This document shows, piece by piece, positions 53,173 to 61,795 of a stretch of DNA of 64,000 nucleotides. Within the stretch, counting starts at the first letter, position 1. The number at the start of each line of letters is the position of its first letter. The stretch covers positions 1 through 64,000 of the forward strand of contig MAAQ01000019.1 in the NCBI GenBank assembly GCA_002162685.1. The letters run 5' to 3'. Under the pieces are notes generated by a model. That model ran no database searches and was not told where the DNA came from. It saw only the letters and a list, made by a program, of their open reading frames with translations. The DNA is from Flavobacteriales bacterium 33_180_T64 (GTDB lineage Bacteria; Bacteroidota; Bacteroidia; Flavobacteriales; Flavobacteriaceae). The position numbers and the translations under genes are program-made.

Positions 53173-53601
53173 ATGTTTTCAAAAGAAGAAAGTCGTTTAC
53201 TTAGACAAGAATTTTGGACTAGCTTTGGTAAATCCTTTCCTAGAAAATGGATCCTTTATAATACCAAAATAAAAGGACTGACATTTAAATTTCATTTTGA
53301 TATAAAAAAAGCCTTTGTAACTTTAGATTTAGAAGATGATTTAGAAAATCGTATTAAATATTGGGAAAAACTACAAGCTTTAGAATCTATTCTTAGAGAT
53401 GAGTATCTACCAAAAATTATATACGAAGAAGAATTCTTTTTAGATAATGGTAAAGAAATCTCTAGAATCTACGTACCTCTTGAGCAAAAAGTATCAATTC
53501 ATAATAAAAACACATGGCAAGAAGTTATGGTCTTTTTAAATGATCATATGATTCAATTTGAAGCCTTTTTTGAGGAATATAAAGATATTTTAGACGCATA
53601 G
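53173..53601 (+). CDS. DUF4268 domain-containing protein
   Basis: I start at the ATG at 53173 (MFSKEESRLLRQEFWTSFGKSFPRKW), which has an unusual AAGGA Shine-Dalgarno-like sequence 6 bases before it; the frame from 53152 overlaps the ZIP stop and is less likely. The ~142-residue protein is soluble, alpha-beta, with KGLTFKFHFDIKKAFVTLDLEDDLE and YVPLEQKVSIHNKNTWQEVMVFLNDHM. DUF4268 is thought to have a restriction-endonuclease-like fold in some members, but no clear PD-(D/E)xK site is visible here. Function unknown. Confidence 0.87.
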   Translation: MFSKEESRLLRQEFWTSFGKSFPRKWILYNTKIKGLTFKFHFDIKKAFVTLDLEDDLENRIKYWEKLQALESILRDEYLPKIIYEEEFFLDNGKEISRIYVPLEQKVSIHNKNTWQEVMVFLNDHMIQFEAFFEEYKDILDA

Positions 53602-53660
53602 ACCATCTCATAAAGTAACATTTTATCATACTTATAGACATATATTTATATAATATAATT

Positions 53661-53936
53661 ATGAATGGAAGTCTAAGTCAATTTAAAGCTACTTTGAGAA
53701 GAAGAGCGGATAGAAATGAAAAAAACAACGGAAAATTTAGCAAAAAACACTTAAGTCATAAAGATTCTAATCTAAAACCTGAATACAATTTCCCAACATT
53801 AGAAACCAATGAATTAGAAGCCCTTAAGCTTAATATCAAAGCTAAGCTCAAAGCTGAAAATAGAAAAAATTTTATTAGTGTTCTTGTAACTTCAATTGTG
53901 TTAGCATTACTGATTTATATTTTTGTTTTAACATAG
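53661..53936 (+). CDS. Small basic protein with a C-terminal membrane helix
   Basis: The 91-residue protein has a basic N-terminal half (QFKATLRRRADRNEKNNGKFSKKHLSHKD), a helical middle (TLETNELEALKLNIKAKLKAENRKN) and a membrane helix at the end (FISVLVTSIVLALLIYIFVLT), so it is a tail-anchored inner-membrane protein with its N-terminus in the cytoplasm. Function unknown. It lies between the DUF4268 gene and a VOC gene. Confidence 0.72.
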   Translation: MNGSLSQFKATLRRRADRNEKNNGKFSKKHLSHKDSNLKPEYNFPTLETNELEALKLNIKAKLKAENRKNFISVLVTSIVLALLIYIFVLT

Positions 53937-53951
53937 TTATTTATAACTTTA
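53923..53951 (+). promoter_or_regulatory. Promoter of the VOC gene
   Basis: TTG (53923-53925), 18 bases, TAACTTTA (53944-53951): near-consensus (A for G at the last place). Transcription would begin near 53958, 20 bases before the ATG. The TTG lies inside the preceding gene. Confidence 0.6.
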
Positions 53952-53977
53952 GAAAATTAATCATAAATCAAATTACG

Positions 53978-54349
53978 ATGACACTAGGTGCCTTTTCAAT
54001 TAGTTTAGCAGTAAAAGACATTAATACGTCTAAAGCATTTTACGAAAACTTAGGGTTTTCTGTATTTGCAGGTCAATTAGAAAACAATTATCTCATCATG
54101 AAAAATGGCAACGCATTAGTTGGGCTTTTTCAAGGCATGTTCGAAAATAACATTCTCACGTTTAATCCTGGTTGGGATGAAAATGCTAATGTTCTAAAAG
54201 ACTTTGATGATGTGAGAACCATTCAGAAAGACCTGAAATCTAAAGGAATAACACTAGAATCTGAAGCCAACGAAACTACAAATGGACCAGCAAGTTTTGT
54301 TGTTTTAGATCCAGATGGAAACGTAGTATTAGTTGACCAACATGTTTAG
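53978..54349 (+). CDS. VOC (glyoxalase/bleomycin resistance) family protein
   Basis: The 123-residue protein shows the paired beta-alpha-beta-beta-beta modules: AFSISLAVKDINTSKAFYENLGFSVFAGQ and NYLIMKNGNALVGLFQG, then SFVVLDPDGNVVLVDQHV. The metal site usually filled by His/Glu is not clearly complete (first module has Ser and Val in place of His). It may be a metal-independent or non-catalytic VOC protein. Its stop overlaps the stop of the hemolysin III gene by four bases on opposite strands. Confidence 0.9.
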   Translation: MTLGAFSISLAVKDINTSKAFYENLGFSVFAGQLENNYLIMKNGNALVGLFQGMFENNILTFNPGWDENANVLKDFDDVRTIQKDLKSKGITLESEANETTNGPASFVVLDPDGNVVLVDQHV

Positions 54350-54972
54350 ATTACAAAATAATACACCATAAAAAAGTGACAAATAGCGCCTCCTAAAACA
54401 AATAAATGCCAAATCACATGATTGTATGGTATTTTTTCGATAGCATAAAAAATGATTCCTAAAGTATAAAACAAACCTCCTGCAAATAACAAATACAAGC
54501 CGTTAATTTGCATTCTATCGGCTAACGTTGAAAAATCAAAAACAACCAACCAGCCCATAACTAGATATAATAAGGTTGAAAAGGTTTCGAATTTACCTGT
54601 AAAAAACAACTTTAGTATTACACCAAAAGCAGCAATTCCCCAAACCACCCAAAAGAGTATCCATCCTAAGCTATCTGGTAACATGATTAGTAAAACTGGT
54701 GTATAGGTGCCTGCAATGAGTAAATAAATACTAATATGATCAACAATTCTAAAGTAATGTTTTCTCTTGTCTCCTTTAACAGCATGGTAAAACGTAGAGG
54801 CCAAAAATAGGATGATTATGGATATTCCATAAGCTACAACACTAAATAAAGCGTAAGGAGTTTCTTTTTTTAAAAACAAGATTAGTACAACCAAACCAGC
54901 AATTCCTAAAGCTGCCCCAATACCATGACTCCATGCGTTTAATCGTTCTTCTAAAGGTGTTTGAATACGCAT
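54346..54972 (-). CDS. trhA: Hemolysin III / TrhA family membrane protein
   Basis: The 208-residue protein has seven membrane segments and the PAQR-like signature: EERLNAWSHGIGAALG at the N-terminus, LASTFYHAVKGDKRKHYFRIVDHISIYLLIAGTYTP in the middle, and HVIWHLFVLGGAICHFF near the end, with the conserved histidines. Bacterial TrhA members affect membrane fluidity homeostasis. It overlaps the DUF4294 gene stop by one base (54972). Confidence 0.92.
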   Translation of the reverse strand: MRIQTPLEERLNAWSHGIGAALGIAGLVVLILFLKKETPYALFSVVAYGISIIILFLASTFYHAVKGDKRKHYFRIVDHISIYLLIAGTYTPVLLIMLPDSLGWILFWVVWGIAAFGVILKLFFTGKFETFSTLLYLVMGWLVVFDFSTLADRMQINGLYLLFAGGLFYTLGIIFYAIEKIPYNHVIWHLFVLGGAICHFFMVYYFVI

Positions 54973-55661
54973 TAATTCTTAGTTTCTACTGTTGTTTGAT
55001 CATTTAACCATTTATCAGACAAGTCATAATAATCAAACTCAATAGCAGGTTCTTGTCTTTTGAGTACACTATTTTGAAAAGCACGCTCTAAAATATCTTC
55101 AATATAAAAGTCTTCTTTAACCTCTATAGGATTAAATTCTCTTTTAAGCGAAATATCAAACAAGTTAGCTGTACTATTAAACCAAAAAGCACGCCAACCA
55201 CTTCGCAATTCTTTAATTAATTGAAACGTTGTTTTGCCTGTTTGTCTATGAATAAGTTTTACTAATATTTGGCCTTCAGTTTTGGTGAGTTTTTTTAATT
55301 CGGCGGAAAACTCGTCTTCAATAAATCTTTGAATTTTTTTTGAATAACGTTTTTTTGCTCTTTTACTTTTGAGTGTTTCTAATCTTTCCTTCAACGTTGT
55401 TAAACGTTCTGCTGCCAGTTTAGCATAAGGATAGACCTTTATCGTTTTTCGTCTTAAAATAAGATATTTAATGCGTTCTTTTTTTGTTGCAAACTTAAGC
55501 TTGTTTAGCAATAAGACTTCGTCTAAATCGATAGCGATTTTTGGTATAGAATCCCCTTCAATATAAATATATTGCACCAGTGTAGAGTCTTTTTCTACAG
55601 GCTCTATCTGAGCAAAAAGACCAATTGGCAAAAACAATATGAGAGATAAAAATGATTTCAT
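54972..55661 (-). CDS. DUF4294 exported protein
   Basis: The ATG at 55661 gives a signal peptide (MKSFLSLILFLPIGLFAQ); the frame from 55679 has extra residues MGSVII. The ~229-residue product has the DUF4294 body: YIYIEGDSIPKIAIDLDEVLLLNKLKFATKKERIKYLILRRKTIKVYPYAKLAAERLTTL, then basic helices (KSKRAKKRYSKKIQRFIEDEFSAEL) and GQILVKLIHRQTGKTTFQLIKELRSGWRAFWF. Widespread in flavobacteria; role unknown. Coupled to trhA by a one-base overlap. Confidence 0.9.
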   Translation of the reverse strand: MKSFLSLILFLPIGLFAQIEPVEKDSTLVQYIYIEGDSIPKIAIDLDEVLLLNKLKFATKKERIKYLILRRKTIKVYPYAKLAAERLTTLKERLETLKSKRAKKRYSKKIQRFIEDEFSAELKKLTKTEGQILVKLIHRQTGKTTFQLIKELRSGWRAFWFNSTANLFDISLKREFNPIEVKEDFYIEDILERAFQNSVLKRQEPAIEFDYYDLSDKWLNDQTTVETKN

Positions 55662-55775
55662 AATAATAACACTACCCAAAACTATTCCAAATAGATATTC
55701 AAAATTAATTATTTACTGCTTTTAAAACCTTTAATTCGTGTTAATATTATTATTAAATATAATTTTCTTCTAAAT

Positions 55776-55809
55776 AAAAAACCCATAAACAAAATACTAT
55801 TTATGGGTT
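55776..55809 (-). terminator. Terminator of the ABC permease/peptidase gene
   Basis: AACCCATAAA (55780-55789) / TTTATGGGTT (55800-55809), 10 bp, with an A run at 55776-55781 giving the U tract on minus. Confidence 0.78.
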
Positions 55810-55830
55810 AATGGTCCTTTTATTAAGTGA

Positions 55831-58800
55831 TTACATTTTCTGTCGGTTATCGTTAGACTGCGTATCAATTAACTTATTGTATGGATCTACACCTACTTCG
55901 GTAGGCTTTTCGTCTACAATAATTGATATTTTATTATTGATTGCAGTAATCTTATGCTTTTTTAAATATAGAACACGTTCTTTCTTTTTTCCATCGACAT
56001 CATCCTCGGTGAAAATTCCAATATCTATATAATCTTGTAATTGTGTAGATAATATAGGTCTCTTTTTGCCTTCAGGTAAATACGACAATGAGTCTCTTCC
56101 TACTTCAGAATAGTAACGTTTTCCTTTTTCATTATTTCTATATTTACTGACGTTAAATTCGATATCAACCTTATATTTTCCATTTTCCATTTCAGTAGAA
56201 GACACATCTACAATTCGATTATTATACAGCGTTATTGTTTCAAACATATCTTTAATTACGTACTGTAAACTGTCTGGTGTCACTCTTCTAATATGACGAA
56301 CCATATCTATTGACGTTGTATATGGTGGCTCTTGAAATTTAACTTCTGCAACATAATCTTTAAGCGCCTTATTAAGTACATCTTCTCCTATATAATCACT
56401 CAGTGCATAAAATACTAGTGATCCTTTTTGATAGCGAATATAACCTTGACCATCGTTATACATCAATGGTTTTTCACGTTTGCTTTCAAATGTTCTAAAT
56501 GTTAGATAATCATCTAAAGATTTCTTTAAGAACTTACGCATTTGTGTTTTTCCTATTTCTTTTTCTAAAACTTTTAATGCTACATATTCTGACAAACTTT
56601 CAGATAACATTGTAGCTCCCATAACATCTGCTCCTATCACTTGATGTGCCCACCATTGATGAGCGACTTCATGAACAGTAATAGCATAAGTGTAATCAAC
56701 ACCTCCTTCTTCACTATCATCAACATCAGCAATAAATCCTGCATCACCAGCAAACGGAATCGTATTAGGAAATGACTGTGCAAAACTTCCACTAGGGAAT
56801 TCAACAATACGTAATTGCTTATGTTGATACGGACTAAAATTCTCACTATTATATGCTAGCGATGCTTTCATTCCTTTCATCATTCTATCAAGATTGTACT
56901 CATGACCTTCATGGTAATAAATTTCAAGCTTAACATCTTTCCATGTGTCACGTTTCACTTTATATTCTGCCGAATTATAAGCATAGAAATTTAATATTTT
57001 GCTATCCATTTTATAATGAAAATAACGACGTCCATCTTGAGTCCATTCCTTTTGAAGATAACCAGGAGCAATCGCTATTTGATCGTCACTAGTACTAACA
57101 GTCGTTTCAAAATCTATCCAGTCACTATCTTTAGAAATATATGTATTCCCTAAAGCAGTAGAATCTGATGGATGTGGTTTTAATTCATTAGGTAATAAGT
57201 CATATTTTTTACGTGTATTATTATCTGTAAGTTCTCTACCAGCACTATAGCCCAAACTTGGAAACAACTGGAAGTTATTTATAAATGTTCCGTTAGCAAT
57301 AATTGGAGAATTTCTAGTTAAGAGCGTATTCGGCTCGTTTTTAACCGTGAAATGCAATGTCATAGAATCGCCTGGTTTCATTGGTCGTTTTAACTCATAG
57401 ATATCAAAATTATATATAGTATCTTCTAGAACCAATGTATTTGCTCTATCAAACTCGAATGTACTTGGATAATCATTATGGCTTAAGAAAACGCTATCAA
57501 TGGCTTCATCTGTTTTATTAACCATAATATAATCTCCTGAAGCATTAAAATCTCTTGTCTTTGGAAAAAGATTCACGTCGGTTTTAACCGATACAATTCT
57601 TGGTTGAGCAATATTCTGATATTTTTTATATGTTTTCTCCCAATCTACTCTTAGTTTTTCTCTTTCTTTTGAAGAATAACTTACGTTCTCAATATTAGTT
57701 TCATTATAGATTGTATACCCAAGAGACATAAACCCAATAAGAAGAACAACTAGTGTAATAGCAATTGGCATTTTAAATCTTGAGGATACAATTTTTAAAC
57801 GTTCTTTAAATGAATGCGGCAAACCTCTTACCCAAAATAACCCCGTTAAAACTAGCAAGATTAATCCTCCAAGAACCCAATACATTTTATATAGTAAATA
57901 ACGGCCTAATGAATCGCCATAACCATTCATATCATTAAAGCCAAAACCAGGACCTTCATTATATTTAAATAAATCTTGCTCAATACCTGCTAAACTTAAA
58001 AATGGGATTGCTGCTCCAATAATAATAAGCACAAATAATCCTAAATATAAATTTCTGAATAATGCATGTACAAAAAGTGCTAAAAATGCCCAAACAATAT
58101 AGTTTACAAGTCTTAATCCAAATAAATCCTTAATATATAAGCCAATCTCAATATCATAATAACCTTTATATAATTGAAATAATATTCCTGCAATCATGAC
58201 AACACAGAGGAGTAACATTTGCATTTTCACTATAGCAATAAATTTAGATAAAAACAAAGACCAGTTTGGAGTTGGTGTCACATCTTCAATACCATTCATT
58301 CGTACAGTTTTGCTACGATTCACTAATACTCCAGCATATAAGAATGTACAAATATTAATTGCTAATGTAAAACCTCCACTACCTCTTAACATACGCCAAG
58401 TTCTAGGGTATGTAGGTGTTCCAAATGGGTTTGCTATATCTGAAAGCCCTATCAATACAATAATTAAACCAACTAAAACAATACTAATAAAAGGCCAACT
58501 TTTAACAATATGCTTAAATTCTATATTAGAAATTCGCCATGTTGTTTTTAAATTTTGAATAAAAGAATAATCAAAATTTACATTAGGCAAATTAATTCTT
58601 GTGATACCTCCAAAATTACTTTTTATAGAACGCTCTCCTTTATTTTTCTTAAATAATGAAAATGAAATAGCATTTTGACTAAAGGTGAAGAATTTATAAA
58701 CCAATCCAAAAACCAAACTCGCAACACCTAACCAGATTAACCGGTTATAAAGAATCACTTCTTTAATAGGAAGATGGAGTTCATTTTGTTCATAAACCGT

Positions 58801-59481
58801 CCAATATCTTGTATAGTATTGCATCGCCGATCCACCAAAAGGATCTACCAAGGCTGCAATATATCGATGTTCTGGATCTGATAAAAAACTCTCCGTTAAC
58901 CCTTGAACAAATAGCAATAGAATTACTGTTATAAAACCTGCAGCAATATTTCTAGTAAAGGTCACTACTGCAAATACAATAGCTCCAAATAGTAAAATAT
59001 TAGGTAGTATAAATAACCAATACGTATCAAAATAGGATTTAAAATCAAATGCTGCAATCAACTCAGAATTTGTTCCTGGTAAACGAAAGCCAATAAACAT
59101 TCCAATACTAATAGTAAGAACAATACAGGTTACAATTAATATCGAGCTGAAAAATTTAGCAAACAAATAATTTGCTTTTGTAAATGGATATGAATATAAA
59201 ATGGTATGCATCTCACTTTTATAATCACGGTATATAGACACACCAATAATTGATGGAAATAAAAAGAATATAAAAATAGATAATCCAATAAACAGATTAG
59301 CAATTCCCATTGGAGAATTCACAATTCTAGACGAGCCAGTCGTTGCAGTTATACTATCAAATATACCTGCATTTGCAGCTGCAATAAAAAGTGACAAGGC
59401 AAAGAAAATTGCCATATAAATATAAAAAGCAGGCTTTTTAAACCAATGCTTTAATTCATGAAAAAATATAGTAGAGAACAT
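55831..59481 (-). CDS. ABC transporter permease fused to an M1-like metallopeptidase
   Basis: The 1216-residue protein has two ABC-2-type membrane bundles (~1-270 and ~325-560) plus further helices to ~600, then a large extracytoplasmic domain. The zinc site at ~934 is HEVAHQWWAHQV with the third ligand Glu in MLSESLSEY, and the catalytic-Tyr segment is YIRYQKGSLVFYALSDYIG. The GxMEN substrate motif of true M1 aminopeptidases is missing from the segment before HExxH (PFAGDAGFIADVDD). The ATPase gene lies 32 bases upstream. It may export a substrate and process it; substrate unknown. Confidence 0.9.
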   Translation of the reverse strand: MFSTIFFHELKHWFKKPAFYIYMAIFFALSLFIAAANAGIFDSITATTGSSRIVNSPMGIANLFIGLSIFIFFLFPSIIGVSIYRDYKSEMHTILYSYPFTKANYLFAKFFSSILIVTCIVLTISIGMFIGFRLPGTNSELIAAFDFKSYFDTYWLFILPNILLFGAIVFAVVTFTRNIAAGFITVILLLFVQGLTESFLSDPEHRYIAALVDPFGGSAMQYYTRYWTVYEQNELHLPIKEVILYNRLIWLGVASLVFGLVYKFFTFSQNAISFSLFKKNKGERSIKSNFGGITRINLPNVNFDYSFIQNLKTTWRISNIEFKHIVKSWPFISIVLVGLIIVLIGLSDIANPFGTPTYPRTWRMLRGSGGFTLAINICTFLYAGVLVNRSKTVRMNGIEDVTPTPNWSLFLSKFIAIVKMQMLLLCVVMIAGILFQLYKGYYDIEIGLYIKDLFGLRLVNYIVWAFLALFVHALFRNLYLGLFVLIIIGAAIPFLSLAGIEQDLFKYNEGPGFGFNDMNGYGDSLGRYLLYKMYWVLGGLILLVLTGLFWVRGLPHSFKERLKIVSSRFKMPIAITLVVLLIGFMSLGYTIYNETNIENVSYSSKEREKLRVDWEKTYKKYQNIAQPRIVSVKTDVNLFPKTRDFNASGDYIMVNKTDEAIDSVFLSHNDYPSTFEFDRANTLVLEDTIYNFDIYELKRPMKPGDSMTLHFTVKNEPNTLLTRNSPIIANGTFINNFQLFPSLGYSAGRELTDNNTRKKYDLLPNELKPHPSDSTALGNTYISKDSDWIDFETTVSTSDDQIAIAPGYLQKEWTQDGRRYFHYKMDSKILNFYAYNSAEYKVKRDTWKDVKLEIYYHEGHEYNLDRMMKGMKASLAYNSENFSPYQHKQLRIVEFPSGSFAQSFPNTIPFAGDAGFIADVDDSEEGGVDYTYAITVHEVAHQWWAHQVIGADVMGATMLSESLSEYVALKVLEKEIGKTQMRKFLKKSLDDYLTFRTFESKREKPLMYNDGQGYIRYQKGSLVFYALSDYIGEDVLNKALKDYVAEVKFQEPPYTTSIDMVRHIRRVTPDSLQYVIKDMFETITLYNNRIVDVSSTEMENGKYKVDIEFNVSKYRNNEKGKRYYSEVGRDSLSYLPEGKKRPILSTQLQDYIDIGIFTEDDVDGKKKERVLYLKKHKITAINNKISIIVDEKPTEVGVDPYNKLIDTQSNDNRQKM

Positions 59482-59513
59482 AATGTATCTTTTAAATTTA
59501 TAATAAAATTAAA

Positions 59514-60401
59514 TTAGCTTAAAACAGGTTCATCCTGTTTCAATGCTATAAAATACACGTCGTCTAACTGTGGTTCAGAAGCTTTAAATTTCACATCTGG
59601 TAATGCCTCTGCAAATACTCTTATATTTAAAGTATTATCTTCATTGTAATTTGAAGACAATACATTGTACCTAGTTTCATTAGACTCTAAATCGTCCCTT
59701 TCAATAATTTTAGTCCAAATTTTACCAACCAATTCTTCTCTAGCTTTAGATGGCGTAGAATGCTTTAAGATTCGACCACCATTTAAAATAGCCATCTCAT
59801 TACAAAGCTCTTTAACATCTTCTACAATATGCGTTGAGAAAATCACTGTACAATTTGTTCCTACCTCACGTAATACATTTAAAAAACGATGTCTCTCTGC
59901 TGGATCTAAGCCAGCTGTTGGTTCATCTACAATAATTAGTTTTGGGCTATTTAATAACAATTGGGCAATACCAAAACGTTGCTTCATTCCTCCAGAATAA
60001 CCTGCAACATTCTTCTTACGAACATCATATAAATTTGTGATTTCTAAAACTTCTTTTACTAAAGTTGCGCGATCAGACTTAGAACCTACACCTTTAAGCG
60101 TTGCAAAATAGTCTAGTAAAGCTTCAGCAGACATTTTTGGATATACTCCAAACGATTGTGGTAAATATCCCAGAATTTTCCTTAAAGCCATTTTATCTTC
60201 CAAAACGTTTATCTCTCCAAACATAATAGATCCAGAATCTGGGCTTTGTAATGTAGCAATGGTTCTCATTAATGAAGATTTACCTGCGCCATTTGGACCA
60301 AGTAGCCCAAACATCCCTGTTCCAATTTCGAGATTAAGATTATCAATAGCTTTTACACCATTCTTATAAGTCTTTGTTAAATCTTTAATGACTAACTTCA
60401 T
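59514..60401 (-). CDS. ABC transporter ATP-binding protein
   Basis: The 295-residue ATPase has Walker A GLLGPNGAGKSSLM, Q-loop YLPQSFGVYPKMSAEALLDY, signature YSGGMKQRFGIAQLLL, Walker B LIIVDEPTAGLD and the H-loop IIFSTHIVEDVKELC-like segment (VIFSTHIVEDV). An extra ~80-residue C-terminal part is typical of the CcmA/NatA group. It is transcribed with the permease/peptidase gene 32 bases downstream, so the two form one exporter. Confidence 0.95.
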   Translation of the reverse strand: MKLVIKDLTKTYKNGVKAIDNLNLEIGTGMFGLLGPNGAGKSSLMRTIATLQSPDSGSIMFGEINVLEDKMALRKILGYLPQSFGVYPKMSAEALLDYFATLKGVGSKSDRATLVKEVLEITNLYDVRKKNVAGYSGGMKQRFGIAQLLLNSPKLIIVDEPTAGLDPAERHRFLNVLREVGTNCTVIFSTHIVEDVKELCNEMAILNGGRILKHSTPSKAREELVGKIWTKIIERDDLESNETRYNVLSSNYNEDNTLNIRVFAEALPDVKFKASEPQLDDVYFIALKQDEPVLS

Positions 60402-60536
60402 CCGTTCTTAGTTTTAATTAAATTTATAAAGGTATTGGTGTAAAAATACTTCATTTTGTTACAAAAAAATTTTCGAAGCTATTAAAAACAAAATAAATCC
60501 TATTATTTTTACAAAAATTGAAATAATAAAATACAT

Positions 60537-61625
60537 ATGGCAACAAAAAGTATACTGAATAAAAAATCATTAGATTTTCTAGAAAAATATTTAAATAATG
60601 CAGCGCCTACAGGGTATGAGTGGAATGGACAAAAAGTTTGGATGGATTATCTAAAACCTTATGTTGATGAATTTATAACAGATACTTACGGAACAGCAGT
60701 TGGTGTCATTAACCCAAAAGCAAAATATAAAGTTGTCATTGAAGGTCATGCTGATGAAATTTCATGGTATGTAAATTACATTTCAGATAACGGATTAATT
60801 TATGTGATTCGTAATGGCGGAAGTGACCATCAAATCGCTCCAAGTAAAATTGTTAATATTCATACTAAAAAAGGTATTGTAAAAGGCGTATTTGGCTGGC
60901 CTGCAATACACACTAGAAATAAAGCAAAAGAAGAAGCTCCAAAACCAGATAATATTTTTATTGATTGTGGTTGTTCTTCAAAAGAAGAGATTGAAAAGTT
61001 AGGCATACACGTTGGTTGTGTGATTACATATCCTGATACCTTTCATATCTTAAACAAAGACAAATTTGTTTGTCGCGCACTAGACAATAGAATGGGTGGG
61101 TTTATGATTGCTGAAGTCGCTCGTTTGCTTAAAGAAAACAAAAAAGAACTTCCTTTTGGCTTATATGTTACCAATTCGGTACAAGAAGAAATCGGACTTC
61201 GAGGTGCTGAAATGATTACAAACACCATCAAGCCTAATGTTGCTATCGTTACTGATGTTACTCACGACACCACAACACCAATGATCGACAAAAAGAAAGA
61301 AGGACATCTAGAACTCGGTAAAGGCCCTGTGATAGCCTATGCTCCTGCTGTACAGCAAAAGTTAAGAGATTTAATTACCGATACTGCTGAAGCAAAAAAA
61401 ATACCTTTCCAACGTTCTGCATTGTCTAGAGCTACAGGAACAGATACTGACGCATTTGCTTATAGTAATGGTGGTGTTGCTTCTGCTTTAATTTCATTAC
61501 CATTGCGCTATATGCATACTACAGTTGAAATGGTACATCGTGATGATGTAGAAAATGTGATTAAAATGATTTATGAAACACTACTCAAAATTAAAGATGG
61601 AGAAACCTTTTCTTATTTTGAATAA
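60537..61625 (+). CDS. M42 family metallopeptidase (glutamyl aminopeptidase-like)
   Basis: The 362-residue cytoplasmic enzyme has the M42 metal site: VIEGHADEISW (His), VCRALDNRMGGF (Asp), NSVQEEIGLRGAE (paired Glu), VTDVTHDT and RYMHTTVEMVHRDD (His). It removes N-terminal residues from peptides as a large tetrahedral complex. Divergent from the ABC ATPase gene. Two tandem hairpins follow it. Confidence 0.94.
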   Translation: MATKSILNKKSLDFLEKYLNNAAPTGYEWNGQKVWMDYLKPYVDEFITDTYGTAVGVINPKAKYKVVIEGHADEISWYVNYISDNGLIYVIRNGGSDHQIAPSKIVNIHTKKGIVKGVFGWPAIHTRNKAKEEAPKPDNIFIDCGCSSKEEIEKLGIHVGCVITYPDTFHILNKDKFVCRALDNRMGGFMIAEVARLLKENKKELPFGLYVTNSVQEEIGLRGAEMITNTIKPNVAIVTDVTHDTTTPMIDKKKEGHLELGKGPVIAYAPAVQQKLRDLITDTAEAKKIPFQRSALSRATGTDTDAFAYSNGGVASALISLPLRYMHTTVEMVHRDDVENVIKMIYETLLKIKDGETFSYFE

Positions 61626-61633
61626 TTATGATT

Positions 61634-61661
61634 GATTCCTGAAAAAACGGGAATCTTTTTT
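61634..61661 (+). terminator. First terminator after the M42 gene
   Basis: GATTCCT (61634-61640) / GGGAATC (61649-61655), one wobble pair, then TTTTTT. Confidence 0.72.
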
Positions 61662-61682
61662 AAACTAGTTATAAGTAATAAT

Positions 61683-61723
61683 AAAAAGGCTTGAATTTCC
61701 TAATCGGAAATTCAAGCCTTTTT
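61683..61723. terminator. Second, very strong hairpin after the M42 gene
   Basis: Perfect 18 bp arms AAAAAGGCTTGAATTTCC (61683-61700) and GGAAATTCAAGCCTTTTT (61706-61723), loop TAATC. The T run makes it a terminator on plus; the A run suits minus too. Confidence 0.85.
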
Positions 61724-61795
61724 ATTAAATTAGTTCTGTCAACAAAAATATAAGTACATTTTCTAACACTGACATTTACATCAACACAATAAGAT

